In this document: piece after piece, positions 42,871-55,877 of the stretch
Position numbering within the stretch: position 1 is the stretch's first letter
Layout of the letters: every line of letters starts with the position of its first letter
Assembly (NCBI RefSeq): GCF_014633365.1
Contig: NC_068350.1
Span: forward strand, 4,965,001-5,029,000
DNA length: 64,000 bases
Direction: 5' to 3'
DNA from: Diospyros lotus
Lineage: Eukaryota > Streptophyta > Magnoliopsida > Ericales > Ebenaceae
Made by a program: the position numbers and the translations under genes
Notes under the pieces: model-generated
Told to the model about the DNA's origin: nothing
Databases searched by the model: none
Seen by the model: the letters and a program-made list of their open reading frames with translations, nothing else

Positions 42871-45252
42871 GGGCGAGTACCTAGTTTTAGCACAGTTACA
42901 CTTTGACCGTGGAACTTGTGCCTTTGTTGTGTGACCTTAGCTCACGATCACTTGCTTGGTAATGGCTAAGCCATCCTAGAATTGCACACTTCATGAACCA
43001 ACAACAAAACAGAAGAGAATACAAGAAAAAATTAGAGAGGAACTCAAAATTCATATTAAAAAAATTAAGAATGAATTACAAATGAGGGGAACACCTCTTA
43101 TTAATTATGGTCTTCAGACTTATGTACAAAAGATAAAAATGTTCTTCCTATAATAATCTGCTGGGATACAATTTACAAATTCAATCTTTTTATCCCTATC
43201 TCCATGTAATTGGACAACTTTGGAATCTTCAAAATTTATGCTCCATCTTTACATGTTGTGCCCTTAAATCATGCATTTTCGTGTGACAAATACTTTAAGG
43301 GGTTTTATCGATCATGTTATGCCATCTGCCTAATCACCTTTACTTAACTTGTCTTAAAATCTACATTCACACAATACTTTTGATGATAATTTCTAGTATC
43401 CTAAGCACCTAGATCATCATCAAAACTCTTTGTCATTGCCATATGTTACTTGTGTGAGAATGTCTCGATTACCTAAGAAAAATAGGAAGTCTCCATTGCA
43501 ATAGGGTGAAACACCCTTCCCCACCTAATAGGGCAACAACTTAAATGCCTACTAATACCCTTATATTAGCTTCATGAAGTGCCACAAGTCTTCCTTGCTT
43601 CCTATTAGCCTATGTCTCAAGCAGTCCTTTTCATTAGATAAAAACTCCATTCGTTATGGTACTCCACTTTATCACACCATCTAAGATTCTCGGATTGTGA
43701 AGTAGAGTATATCAAGTGTAGACGATTTATGTGATAAATATGACATATATCACATAATAATTGACTTTTTCTTTAAGAGGGATATCAAAAATAAATTTAT
43801 AAAAAATTATAGTAACAACTCTCTAATCAGGGTTCAACCTTATATGCGATGCACATTTATATTACCATCAAGGTTTAGAGTCTTAGACTAATGGATTAGC
43901 ATAGTTATGATGGAGTTGGATCAATATTTTATGGATCTGTAAAATAATAAAATTGACTTTGAAAAGTTGAAGTGAGCAGTGATTTAGGAGACTAAAAGTA
44001 ATAAAATAATAAAGGAAATAGTTTTGTGGTAGTCCTCCTTGTACGTTGAGAATGCTATATTTTTATGATTGAAAAAGCGAATAAGAGGGATATACTCTCA
44101 TGTCTAATTTGACAATATTTTTTAGTTAATTTCTTCTTAATTTTGAAGAATTTTCTTAAGTGATTTATTTCATTATTGATTATTCTCTACGGTCCAAAGA
44201 GATGGTTGGATGTGAGCTTGTAACAACAAAGAATGAACTCTTGTGATTGACACGATAAGGGGTGATTGATACTTGTGAGCATTTCGATACTTAAATAAAT
44301 AAGAAATTAAAGTGATAGAGTATCAGGAGATTCAAAAAATATATATCTTGACCTGTAATCTAATTTATATAAAGGAGGAAAATAAGGGAGTCTTCATGTA
44401 TGCATGTTTGTCTCGAATATTACAAAGTGATGAGACTGTGATATTCGGCACCAACAATACTCCTTAAGAGAAACGTGGTGCCAACAAAATTGACAATAAA
44501 TATAGATGGAATTTGCAATAAATGCGAATGGGCACGAGAATGCCAACACGCGGTAGTGGTGATGTTGTCGCAGGTTGAAGTTGAGCCGATGAGTCTTTGA
44601 GTCTTCTGAACTAGATTAGACCTAGTTTGGTCGGTATGGTCCATTGATAATAATTTTAATCCTTCATTTTGAACAAAAAGGTATAGGCCTCTTGTGTATG
44701 ATTTTATTTTAAAATAAATCATAGTAAGGTTATGAAATCACTTATTATTTATAAATTATAATTCTTTTATTTGACTTAGCAATCATGGAAAAGACTAATG
44801 ACGTGATCTAAGGGTAATACTAACAAACTAATAGTAGAATTAAATCAAATCAAATTAATAATAAGATTATGTAACCCTTCATCCGTCAAATTCCTCTGTT
44901 TAAACTTGTAATACGGTGATCAACCATTTCGACCGACCTGCCAGCGCCAGCGCCACAAGATGCTGACTTGACTTTTCTTCAGGTGAATTATTAATTAATT
45001 ATATAAAAGACTAGAAGGTGAGATAAAAGGATAATTTATTGTGTGTAAAATGATTTTATATTAAAGCAGTAGAGCGTACGTAAGGAAATTATTTTTAGCT
45101 TACGATATTTTAAATTTTAAATTAAAATAAAATATATTTTTTGAATAGAAAAAAAAAGAAAAGAAAATACAAAAATCAACAAGCTTGTGGATCCCCTTCT
45201 GCCTAGTTTGTACGCACAATGGAAAGAAATTACTGATTATAAAAAGGAAAAT
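42871..45252. other. Intergenic, degraded repeats, no gene seen
   Basis: No gene is supported. The 100-codon minus-strand frame at 44420-44722 has no recognisable domain; TATATAAA on the minus strand near 44366 could be a relic LTR promoter. The rest is AT-rich without visible termini. Confidence 0.45.
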
Positions 45253-45426
45253 TGTTATTGGTACACCTATTTTATAGATTTTGGACTACATAATAGGGGT
45301 ATTATGACAAAAAAAATTCTCATGAGGGGCATAAAGGCACGTGAGGCGCATGTGAGGTATAAGATATTTTGGTCATAATATCCTCTTATGTAGTTCAAGA
45401 TGTACAAAATAAGTGTACTTCTAGCA
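45253..45426. mobile_element. Palindromic MITE, copy 1, upstream of pyruvate kinase
   Basis: This 174-bp element is almost entirely inverted repeat. The left arm runs TGTTATTGGTACACCTATTT, then GGGGTATTATGACAAAA. The right arm complements to TGCTAGAAGTACACTTATTT, then GGATATTATGACCAAAA. A second copy lies at 55272-55434. There is no coding capacity; superfamily not assigned. Confidence 0.75.
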
Positions 45427-45936
45427 TGATTCTTATAAAAATGGGCCAGCGAAATTGGAAACAAAAGTAAAATAAAAAACGGGAACTGAGAAGAAATATA
45501 AATATCGCGAAATATCGGACGCGGAGAACTGCATTGATGAGGTGCGCGGCACACGGCAAGGGCAAATTGGAGGGCGGCCCACAGGATTTGATGTTTGATG
45601 TTACGTCGGGCCCAAGAAAGGAGAGTGGAGTTCCGGCTCGGCCCACCGAATCCACGGAACATGCGCTCCTCGCGCCTGCCAAACCTCAGAGCAACCGCCC
45701 ACCGAACCACGTGGCTTCGGAGTGGGGGTGGTGTGCTGCCTCCGTACAGAACAGACCCATCGCGTTCACGACTTACATACATGCGTGCCTACTCCCCAAT
45801 TTCTCGAACCCCGAAATACCCCCGAGAAGGCGAGATTTTGATTCCACCTGGCTCGGTGCTCGAAAATCAAAATCAAGCTGCGTCTCTTCTTCTTCTTCTT
45901 GTATTTCCCTCTCGGTCTGCTTCTCTCCATATTGAA

Positions 45937-45937
45937 C

Positions 45938-45987
<50 letters not shown>

Positions 45988-45990
45988 CTA
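45937..45990. repeat. (CT)n-(TCTA)n microsatellite in the pyruvate kinase 5' leader region
   Basis: About 15 CT units followed by TCTA units and a short TA run, 70-120 bp upstream of the pyruvate kinase ATG. CT-rich leaders are frequent in highly expressed plant genes and can bind GAGA-type factors. The transcription start was not located. Confidence 0.7.
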
Positions 45991-46059
45991 TATATATCGG
46001 TGCTTTGTTCCATTGTTGGGGTGCGAATCTTCAGAGTCCTTCATTGTTAACCAGCAAAG

Positions 46060-49000
46060 ATGCACGCGAATCATCTTCTTCTCGAGGAGCCTATCAGGAT
46101 GGTCTCCATTCTGGAGCCATCCAAAGCAGTAAGTTTCCTTCCCATCAGTTTCTTTCAGTTTCCACTGCCGATCTATGCTCTTATCACGCGTCTGTCTCAT
46201 GTGTTCCTGAATTTGATTTTGGAACTTTGAACGATGTCGTGTTACGCAGAATTTCTTCCCTGCAATGACGAAGATCGTTGGGACTTTGGGGCCGAGGTCT
46301 CGATCCGTGGAGATCATCTCTGGCTGCCTCCACGCTGGGATGTCTGGTAGTTTATTGATTCCTCCATTTTACTCTCTGTATTCCCTAGAATTTGTTCGTT
46401 GTTTTATTTGCTTTGCAGTGTTTTGTGTGTGTGAGCACAAGCTGTGCAGTTGGAATTAGGGTTTGGTTTCTTATGGATCTTTGGATGATATTTGAGTAAT
46501 AGATTTTTGGCGGCGTGTGGTTTTGGCAGTGGCTCGGTTCGACTTTTCTTGGGGGGACGCGGACTACCACCAAGAGACTTTGGAAAATTTGAGGGCCGCC
46601 GTGAAGTCTACAGGGAAGCTTTGCGCTGTACGTATCTATCTAGTTGCATGCGTGTTTAGGCTTCAATTAGCAGTCGTTGATGTTCTCCAGATGATCTTGG
46701 TTGCGCGTTGATTTTGTCTTTTGCTGTTCTGCCCTTTGTTCTCGTTATTTGCTTGAAAAATGTGAATTTTGTCCTTTTCTAGTGGTCGGTTTCCTTTAGG
46801 AGCCTTATTTGGCCGCAGAGAGAAGTGATGGGGAAACGATCTAGTTCTTTTTTATGGTGAAAGAAAATGCATTTTGAATGTGTTTTACCGTGCTGTCTTT
46901 GGTCTCTAACAAAATGGGGGTTCACCTCAACGTAGCCAAGTAATTGGTGGACTTTGTTGCCAGTTGAAGTGTGCTAAATGATGAATATCCAAAGGAATTT
47001 TGGCAAAATTTTATTTTCTTACATTTTCCAAGCGACCCACTAGAATAAACCTTTGCAAAGTGAAGAAGTGGGATGAGGCTATGCTATTGTTTTGCAGGTG
47101 ATGCTAGATACAGTGGGTCCTGAGTTGCAGGTTGTCAACATCACCGAGAAATCTATTTCTCTTAAAGAGGATGGCATCGTAGTTTTAACACCCCATCAAG
47201 GTCAAGAGGCTTCTTCAGATGTCTTGCCAATTAATTTTTCTGGGTTGTCGAAGGTAGGGAAGTTCATATACCCCCTTAATATGAACCTTGTTACCTGTAT
47301 TGTGATTGTTCATAATTCCTGGCATGTATAAATTAGTACAAGCATGCTCTTGACTTTCTAAACATTTATGTTTAACTTTTCTTGTCTTCTTCCTTTTTAT
47401 TTCGTGTTTTTTTGCTGTAACTCAAATGTATTTTTCCACATAGCCTCCACTTTTGGCTGTTTCTCATTTATTTTCACCCGTTCAGTGCATGTACGTGTGT
47501 AAACTCCAGAATGCACTAATATGCTTCTTGAGGCCTCATGGTTCTCTTATAAATATCCGTTATGTTCCTGTATCAGTTGATTATGCCCTTGTGGATGTTA
47601 GACACTAAAAGATGGGATTGGATTGTGAAATGGAGAAGATCTGTTGCCTTGTTGAAATGTAGGATTTGTATTGTAGTGATAATGATCAAATTTAAACAGT
47701 TGTAAAACTGGCCTGGAGAAAATTTTCCAGCAAAATGAGGCAATGCCTGGATGTATTTCCTTTTATAGTTCTTGAAGTTTATGCTTGGTCACTTTATCAC
47801 ATAATAAATTTTTGCAAAGTAGTTGCAATAGTTCACATCACCATATTATTTATCAACAGGATTTTGGTGTGGTTTTTGCAGGCTGTGAAGAAGGGTGACA
47901 CCATCTTTGTTGGTCAGTACTTGTTCACAGGAAGTGAAACTACTTCTGTTTGGCTGGAGGTAGGGGGCAGAGTGTCCAGATGACTTTTTCTTAATGGGTT
48001 TTATTATATCTTGTTTCTCTGTGAGCATGTGTCTGGCCCTCTCTGTGTGTATGCTTCTCTCACAAGTTTTAGCCATGGGGGTAGGAGTTGGATTGCGAGT
48101 TTGAATACTAATGGTAGGGAAGTTGGTGTATTTGTTCGATAATTTTCATTTTATTGTGCCTTCTAATATTGAACATATTCATCTGGATTTGTTGGGGAGT
48201 GGAAGTAAATTTAGGTTTGAACTGGATAGCTTTGCCTTGTTCTGCACAAAAACAGTCTGGGACATGATGACGCATGCATTTGATTAACTGGTTTGAGCAG
48301 GTGGATGATGTGAAAGGGGAAGACGTGGTTTGTGTGATAAAGAACACTGCAACATTGGCCGGGTCATTGTTCACGCTCCATGTCTCTCAAATTCGTATGG
48401 AGTTGCCAACTCTTACTGATAAAGACAAGGAGGTGAGTCCTACCCTTTTGGGCACTAAAAACTTAAATACATATTTATGGATCCAACACTCTGTAGAGGA
48501 GCATACATGAAACTAAAATGGAAAAGTTGAGATATTCCATCTTAGGTGGATGGAGTTGCATATTATTGATGGTCAATTTGGTTTTATTTTGTAAAGTCGG
48601 GGCAAAGTTATTAATGCCATGGTATGTAAAAGCTTAAAGTTATTAATGCCATGGTATGTAGAAGCTTTAGAAGATGTGTGTTGGATTCATTTTATGTTAC
48701 CACCTTAATAAAGTGGGTTAAATCCTGATATAAATGCACGTCTCCTTTCAAAAATCTGCATAACACCTTTGAAGTTGCAATTTGATTTGCTTTTTGCCTA
48801 TGGGATTTGTTTAGCTTCATTTTAATGCACCTTAAAATTAAGTTTCTAAAGGGCCTCTCTAGTGCACAAGGTTTGCTGCTTTGTGAGGATCTGGTCTATA
48901 TGTAGCTTATATGTGTGTGTAGGCTGTTTAACTTAAATCAGTGACCTTTTAGTCAGAAAAGAGCAACCTTTACCATTGCTACCTAGGCTTACCCTCTTCA

Positions 49001-52000
49001 AGAAATAAGTATATACCTAAATTAAATCAAATTCCACTTGTTTCCATGACTTGCATTACCAAGTTATTTCCTGATGGACTGATCATCACCCATTTCAGAT
49101 CATTAGTACATGGGGTGTAAAAAACAAGATTGACTTTATCTCTCTATCCTATACTCGGCATGCGGAGGATGTTCGTGAGGTAACAATTATTCCTTGGTTG
49201 GTGCCTCTTTCAGGCCTTATTAACTCTACTAACCTGCTTCCTTTGGCTGTAATGCAGACCCGTGAATTCTTATCTAAGTTTGGTGATCTCAGCCAGACCC
49301 AAATTTTTGCAAAAGTTGAGAATGTAGAGGTGAGTTTCAATGTGTTGGTAGCTTATGTGAGCTTGCCTATGCTTTTCAGTTACCAAGTTCAAAGAGAATG
49401 AATGCAATTCTATGAGAGTTTGAACTTGTGGGTGCTTATTTCTTCCAGGGTTTAATGCACTTTGATGAGATCTTACAAGAAGCAGATGGTATCATCCTTT
49501 CTCGTGGAAATCTAGGCATAGATCTCCCACCTGAGAAGGTTAGTAATTCCACTTGAGCAAACTATATGTGATGATTTTGCGATAAAATTTCTGCATCGAT
49601 GTCTGATGGCTGTCTGTTTATGATCATTCAGTCATATTTTCACTGATTGGTCTCAATAGAATTGAATGTAAGGTGCCTTTGCCTACAAAACCATGCATAA
49701 AGAGTTTGATACAGATCTCTTGGCTGATTTGATGCTTAAATTTTTAGGTCAAGTGGTTATATGAATGTACAATTTGACTTTGAAATCTCCCTCTGGATCT
49801 TGGTGTTAATTTACTTTTTGTTTTCATCTGATTGCACATCGTTCAAAATGTTTGTTTTACCTGGTGGGAGGTGCTTAACATGTAGACAATGAGAAGAATT
49901 GACATAAGCTGTTGTCATTCATTTTCTAATGTTTTGAGCCTCCAGCTTTATGGATTGTTTAGCATGCCCGGTTTGTTAAATGCTATGGTAATATTAATGG
50001 TAGCCTAGCATGAGAAAAATGTATCACGCTGCAGGTGATTTATGTTTAACGGCTAATTGGCTGGAGGATGTAGTTTCCAGGATTGGGGAGGTTGGCACTG
50101 CTTCTCATGGTTGTTCACATGCATACTCTTCTTACTTTGTGTGCTTTACTTGCTGAACTATGTGGACTTGTGTCTTCTTGTGGTTTGCAATTTCTTATTG
50201 TGTCAGTATTTTTTTTGGCATTTTAAACTGAGTGAATGGACATATTGGTCACTGTAATTGTTCAAATGGCAGTTAAATAAAATGCACATATGGGGTTAGT
50301 TGGACATGTCAATTGGAAATTATTCTAAGTTGGAGAAATTCTAGTTGTTGTCCTTTGTTGTGCATTCGTCTTAGTAATATCCCTTTTTGAAGGATCTTTG
50401 TCACTTTGTAACTTCTAATTTTCCTTGATATATTTTCTGTTTCTTGTGAAGTAGAAGAGAAATTTGTGTAATTCTGTGGGTCAATTAGGTATAACCCACC
50501 CAACTTAGTGGGACTAAGGCTTAGTGGTGGTGGTGCTGTGGGCCCATTAGGTTGAAAATTTTTTGAATTGCCTTTTAACAATGAATTACTTGTCACCCCT
50601 ACTATTTCTTGATATTCCTTCTCTTGATGTTGTTTTATGGAGTAACATGAAGCAAAAGGAACTTCTGTTTCTTCCTGCTTGTCTCATTGTAGAAGTAGCA
50701 CTCCAAAATTACTGTTTTCTCACAGATATGTTATATTGTTTTATATTTATGTGTCATCCATTGTTGGACCACCAATAAATTATTTAAACAACATGCAATA
50801 AATTATTTAGATTAGGAAAAATTTTAAATTCTTTTTTTAATGTGCAAACTATATTCTTACTTGCATTCAATTGTGGATAGCTTCCTGCACAGGCTATTTT
50901 ATAACTGGATTCCAATCATGCAATTTACAGGTATTCTTATTTCAAAAAGCTGCTGTTTACAAATGCAACATGGCTGGAAAGCCTGCTGTGGTGACTCGAG
51001 TTGTTGATAGTATGACTGGCAATCTTAGACCAACTCGTGCTGAAGCAACTGATGTTGCCAATGCTGTACTGGATGGTGAGTTGCATTTTGGTTACTTTTT
51101 TGAACAATGGAGTAAGTCCTGTGGTGGCTCTGATCATTGAAATATTATTCTTTTTTTATTTTTTACCTTTTTAATGTAGATAGATAGTTCTAGAAGTTTC
51201 TGGCCTCTTCTGTGCATTAGAGGATTTGCCTACTTATTGGTGCCTTGTTTTAGGTCTCTTTCTAATCTTATTTATTCAAAACGGTGTGTGTGTGTGTGTG
51301 TGTGTATGTGCATGCGCATGCGCGTGTGCGCTTGTGTAATGTGATTGCCAATTATGTACCCCTGCTGAAGGTTCCTTTTTAGCTTCACTTTGTAATCTTT
51401 ATTAATCTGAGATGTTTGATATTATTTACTATCATAATGTGTATAATCTGGGGCCTCATTTTGCTTTCTCCTCTGATTCTTAATGGTGACAGGAAGTGAT
51501 GCTATCCTCCTTGGTGCTGAGACCTTTCGTGGTCTCTATCCTGTTGAAACAATTTCTATTGTTGGTAAAATTTGTGCGGAGGTAAACTAAATCAACATTT
51601 CTATATCTTTCTGTTGGATGGTTAACTTAATTGAAAGCTGTTTAATCATGCAACTTGGACTAGAAGTGTGAAACTAATTTGTATATTAATTTGTTCACTT
51701 TGATTTCCCTATAAATGGAGGGTTGTCACTCTTCCGTGTAAAGGTTCTATTTCTCTTCACTGTGTAAGTTGACAAAAACAATCATAGTTTAGAAATGGGA
51801 TTGATTGTTGCTCATGCTGCTCAAATTTTGTGGTTGGTGGGGATTGTGTGTTTGCTGTAAATTATATTCTGAGAATATTTATGTTCATCAAACTTCTGCT
51901 TGTAAGAATTTAATCTATGTTGGCAACAATGAGAAGTAGAAGTCTTTTTACAATTTTATTTTGCTTTTTTTTTTTAAATGTTAAAAGGAATATATTTATC

Positions 52001-53782
52001 CATGCACACAAAGCATAAAACGACAGAAATACACCAGGCCTTAATCCCACTAGCTGGCAAGGGCTACTTGAATTCTACGTGGCCAATTATCTCTATCTAT
52101 GAGCATACCTTTTGTAGGGGTCATTATGCCCCATGCATGCCTAAGAGTTTCTTATCTTTTTTTTTTTTTTTTTTCTTTGGATTTCTTTTATATCTTGGGC
52201 AAATTTTTTTAATCTCTTTTGCTGTGAACTTATTCCGTCACATCCACTCCTTACAATAGCATTTATTGGCCTTCTTTTCACATGTATAAATTATCTTAAT
52301 CATGTCTTGCACATCTTATCTATTTGTGCACACAGCATATTGCTTTTATACATTTAGGTCCTAGTTTTGAACAGTCCCGTATTTGTCTTATTTCTTTATC
52401 TTTTACCAGATTCAATTAATTCTTCTTGATATCACATACATGACTTCGGAGGGTAACTCTGATTTACTGCACACATGATGTTTGAAATAGTTTACTATAT
52501 CTGAAAGATATCTATGGCTTATGCAGTATAACATGATCATATGCTTATGTCTTCCCTTAATTTTTTATCATTCTGCATTGATGTTTTATCATATTTGATA
52601 CAAATGTGGTTATTGTGTTTGGAGTGGCATATGATTCCAGTGGATGTGATGAAATGATCTGCCACTCAAGACATTACTATTAACATCTCAGTCTTATCTA
52701 CTTCCTTGTGTTCCATAAAATGCTATTGCCAGTTTACTTAAAGATAAGTTTCCATGCAGGCAGACAAGGTTTTCAATCAAGATGTGTATTTTAAAAAGAC
52801 TGTCAAATATGTTGGAGAACCAATGACCCACCTAGAATCCATAGCTTCCTCTGCGGTATTTTGTTATGGTGTTTTTGTTCTGTCCTCACCCTTTTCTCCT
52901 TCCCTAATAATTTTGACTTTAAATTTGTCTATTTATTTAGTAACATTAGCATGTGCTAATACTCTCTCTCTCTCTCTCTGTTTCTTAGGTACGAGCTGCC
53001 ATTAAGGTAAAGGCATCTGTCATTATTTGCTTCACTTCATCTGGAAGGGCTGCAAGGTATATACATCCTCTGGTGCAGATAAAACATTTCGTCTACTTCC
53101 AAATACACGTTTCCTTGATGACTTTATGTCCATAGCACTCACATCAAATCTCAAAAACATGCAGGTTGATCGCTAAATATAGGCCAACAATGCCAGTTCT
53201 ATCTGTAGTCATTCCCCGGCTCAAAACCAATCAACTAAAGTGGAGTTTCAGTGGTGCATTTGAGGTGCGGTCATTTATGGCTTTTCTTCTGCAAGAATTG
53301 TGATTTATTTATTTTATTAGTTTTTCCATAAATTTGTCCATTTGCCTTCTTGTTTCTTGTTTCTATTTGCTTTTCCTTTATACTGATGGGCTGACATCGG
53401 AGATGATCGTTCTGGTCTTTCTTTTTATGATGAATGGTTAGGCAAGGCAGTCATTAATAGTTAGAGGACTTTTCCCCATGCTTGCTGATCCTCGACATCC
53501 TGTAAGTTCTTATTTTCCATATTAATTTTGTGCATACTGATCCTGTCGATGGTGTGTGCCTCTTTATGTGCTGAACTTCTGGTATGTAGATTTGGACAAA
53601 ACTATGGTTTACCTTATTTAATTCTGCAGGCTGAGTCTACAAATGCAACAAATGAGTCGGTTCTGAAGGTTGCGCTCGACCATGGGAAGGCCTCCGGGGT
53701 GATAAAGTCACATGACAGAGTAGTTATTTGTCAGAAAGTTGGGGATGCATCTGTCATCAAGATTATCGAGCTTGAGGGCTAG
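46060..53782 (+). CDS. Cytosolic pyruvate kinase, 16 exons
   Basis: Exons are 46060-46128, 46250-46346, 46530-46627, 47098-47253, 47882-47959, 48301-48432, 49099-49179, 49258-49329, 49449-49538, 50931-51075, 51493-51581, 52760-52855, 52989-53056, 53165-53264, 53442-53501 and 53630-53782, all GT-AG. The product is 527 aa, with no transit peptide. It converts phosphoenolpyruvate and ADP to pyruvate and ATP. Recognisable parts are [10 protein letters not shown] (56-65), LDTVGPEL (91-98), IFAKVEN with the catalytic-type Lys256 and Glu258, ILSRGNLG (277-284), the [15 protein letters not shown] helix and a C-terminal domain ending KIIELEG. It belongs to the divergent plant clade of At2g36580/At3g52990 (from memory): canonical Lys of DTKGP is Val94, and canonical Asp of RGDLG is Asn282. 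Frame, length and splice sites are intact. Confidence 0.95.
48604..48668. repeat. Short direct duplication in a pyruvate kinase intron
   Basis: AAAGTTATTAATGCCATGG occurs at 48604 and again 32 bp later, each followed by TATGTAnAAGCTT. A recent slippage duplication in intron 6. Confidence 0.75.
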
Positions 53783-54280
53783 AATGCTTCATTTTTTCGT
53801 GTTTTCAGCCATTATTGCGCCATTTGTTTGGACAGTCGTGGACTTTGTTGCCACACCTTATGAGGTCCAAGTTTTGAGGTTTTTTGTTTGGACACACTTC
53901 ACAACATTGTACGGTATAGGTGTAGCCTTGCAGGTCTGTTTATTGATACTAAGAGTGCTGGGAACTATGGCCTTGGTCGCCCATTTTTGTTGAATTCTCA
54001 TATTACATTTACGTGTTTTATGGTCGATGATAATGTTAATTGATATATCCAGTTTTTGGGTTTGGAAAAAGGAACCTTTTATTCTTGTCCGTTTCAACTT
54101 AACTACATGTAACATTCTAGCCAAGAGCGGAACTCTTTGCCTTGTGATTAAGTAAGTACTGGCACACGAACACCATTACTTGATTGCATGGAACTCCAAG
54201 TGGTGGCCTGAGTTTTGTTCTAATTAAAGGTGGAATTTGTTGCATCTTTCTCTTGAACTTTTGAGCCAGGTTGAAACTAA
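53783..54280. other. Pyruvate kinase 3' region
   Basis: This should contain the 3' untranslated region. The 84-codon plus-strand frame at 53739-53993 overlaps the end of the coding sequence in another frame and has no recognisable domain. Confidence 0.55.
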
Positions 54281-55036
54281 GGCCTGTTTTTTTTTTTTTT
54301 TTTATCATTTTTTGTTTTTAATTTTTCAAAACACTTTTCCTTACTTATTTTTTAAAATATAAAAAAAATAAACACAAAACTCAAAATGTTCAAATTGTGT
54401 TCTCGAAATAGTCACTTCGAATTTAAAATGTGAAAAATATATTTAGTCATTTTCCTTCTCTTCTCTTTTCTCTCCTCTCTTTTCTCTTCAAGGCTCAATC
54501 GCCACTACCCCTGTTGTTCGATTGCCAAATGATCGAGTGTCGAGCCTACCACCACCCATCGCTGTCAATCACCCGCCTCGCTTTCTTTGCATCGCATCTA
54601 ATATTATCGCCCTCATCAGTCAATCGATTGCTAAACAACCAAGTATCGCGCCTGCCATTATCGTCAACCGACAATCCCAACGACAACTGCTATTTGAATT
54701 GCCGCTTGCCTTCTCTTCATCTATCATTTCTTCTTGATTTCTTACCGCTATGACTGCTCTTCTATGATTTGATTCTTTATGTGATTTGATTTTTTTATTT
54801 TATTTTATTTGAATATTAAATTAAATATGTAATATGATTTTTTTATTAATTTTTTTAATAATATTTCTAAAATTAAAGATTCTATCTATGATGAATAAAT
54901 GTTCTGTTATTTGTATAATTTTTTTCTTAAAATAATAAAAAATACATTTTCAATAATTTCAAAACACAATCAAAATATAAAATTAAAAATAAATTTAAAA
55001 TTCAAAATTAAAAATTAAAACACGAAAGAGTACCAC
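54281..55036. mobile_element. TIR element, copy A, with GC-rich triplet core
   Basis: It begins GGCCTG followed by a T-run. The right end complements to GTGGTACTCTTTCGTGTTTT, which matches the left end of the element at 59695. The arms are AT-rich; the core at about 54490-54730 is built of TCGCC/CATC-like words. No matching flanking duplication was found. Confidence 0.55.
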
Positions 55037-55271
55037 TTAAAATTTTCAATTTTGATCTTAACCGTATTGGAGATGCAGAATTCACATAGCTCTAACCCTG
55101 GTGGGATTTAAGATTTGTGATGGTTGTTGTCATCGTTTTGCCGAGGTTCAAGAAAGGCAAGCTTCCTGCGGGCCCTTGGGCCAAACCAAACAATGGGTCG
55201 GGTCTTGTGATGTTTGCTTGCCGACTGGTTATCTTCTCCCATAAATTTTTTTCACGCATCAGAATGGATCA

Positions 55272-55434
55272 TGTTACATGTACACTATTTTTGTACATCT
55301 TGGGTTACACAAGGGGTATTATGACCAAAATACCCTGCGCCTCTCTATGAGCCTCTATGCGCCTCATGAGGGGTTTTTTGTCATAATACCCCATTTTGTA
55401 GTTCAAGGTGTACAAAATGGGTGTACCAATAGCA
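55272..55434. mobile_element. Palindromic MITE, copy 2, downstream of pyruvate kinase
   Basis: It is 163 bp with arms TGTTACATGTACACTATTTT and, on the complement of the right arm, TGCTATTGGTACACCCATTT. Both arms carry GGGGTATTATGACnAAAA. Same family as 45253-45426. Confidence 0.75.
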
Positions 55435-55495
55435 TTTTCTTATATGGAATTAAGAGAATCGGTCAAGTCATTGCACTTGTCCCAAACCAATAGGT

Positions 55496-55568
55496 GCGCC
55501 CATGGCCTAATGGATAAGGCGCCTGACTTCTAATCAGGCGATTGTGGGTTCGAGTCCCACTGGGCGTG
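55496..55568 (+). tRNA. tRNA-Arg (anticodon TCT)
   Basis: The 73-nt cloverleaf is complete. Acceptor GCGCCCA pairs with TGGGCGT (one G-U); the D stem is GCCT/AGGC; anticodon stem CCTGA/TCAGG carries loop CTTCTAA; the T arm is GTGGG-TTCGAGT-CCCAC; the discriminator is G. The anticodon is TCT, reading AGA. No intron. The internal A and B boxes are intact, and a T7 run at 55574-55580 is a good pol III terminator. It decodes Arg in cytosolic translation. Confidence 0.95.
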
Positions 55569-55573
55569 TGTTG

Positions 55574-55580
55574 TTTTTTT
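55574..55580 (+). terminator. Pol III terminator of the tRNA gene
   Basis: Seven T residues lie six bases after the tRNA 3' end, the standard RNA polymerase III stop signal. Confidence 0.8.
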
Positions 55581-55877
55581 GGTAAGCATTTTATATTTGG
55601 AACCCTGAATGTGCACACTGAAAATTAAAAGGAAGGGATAGTAGAAACGGGATTCGTCATCTACCAACACGATATGCCTGGCAACCATAAATAGAAGATG
55701 GAAGTTGTGGCAGTGTGGAATGGATGGAAGAACTGATAAAGCTGATACCATTATACTACATAAACAACCAAATGGGAAGAGCATAACAAAAATGGTATTC
55801 CATCTATTATCTCTATTTTATATCTAATCTACTACTATCCATCACATCCATATGCACAGATTCATTCATTCATTCAT

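Noticed and set aside
44420..44722. Minus-strand 100-codon frame
   Set aside because: No recognisable motif, and it lies in degraded repeat DNA.
45267..46050. Frames of 95-171 codons on both strands just upstream of pyruvate kinase
   Set aside because: No recognised domain; they overlap each other, the MITE and the presumed promoter/leader, and the true coding start at 46060 is well supported.
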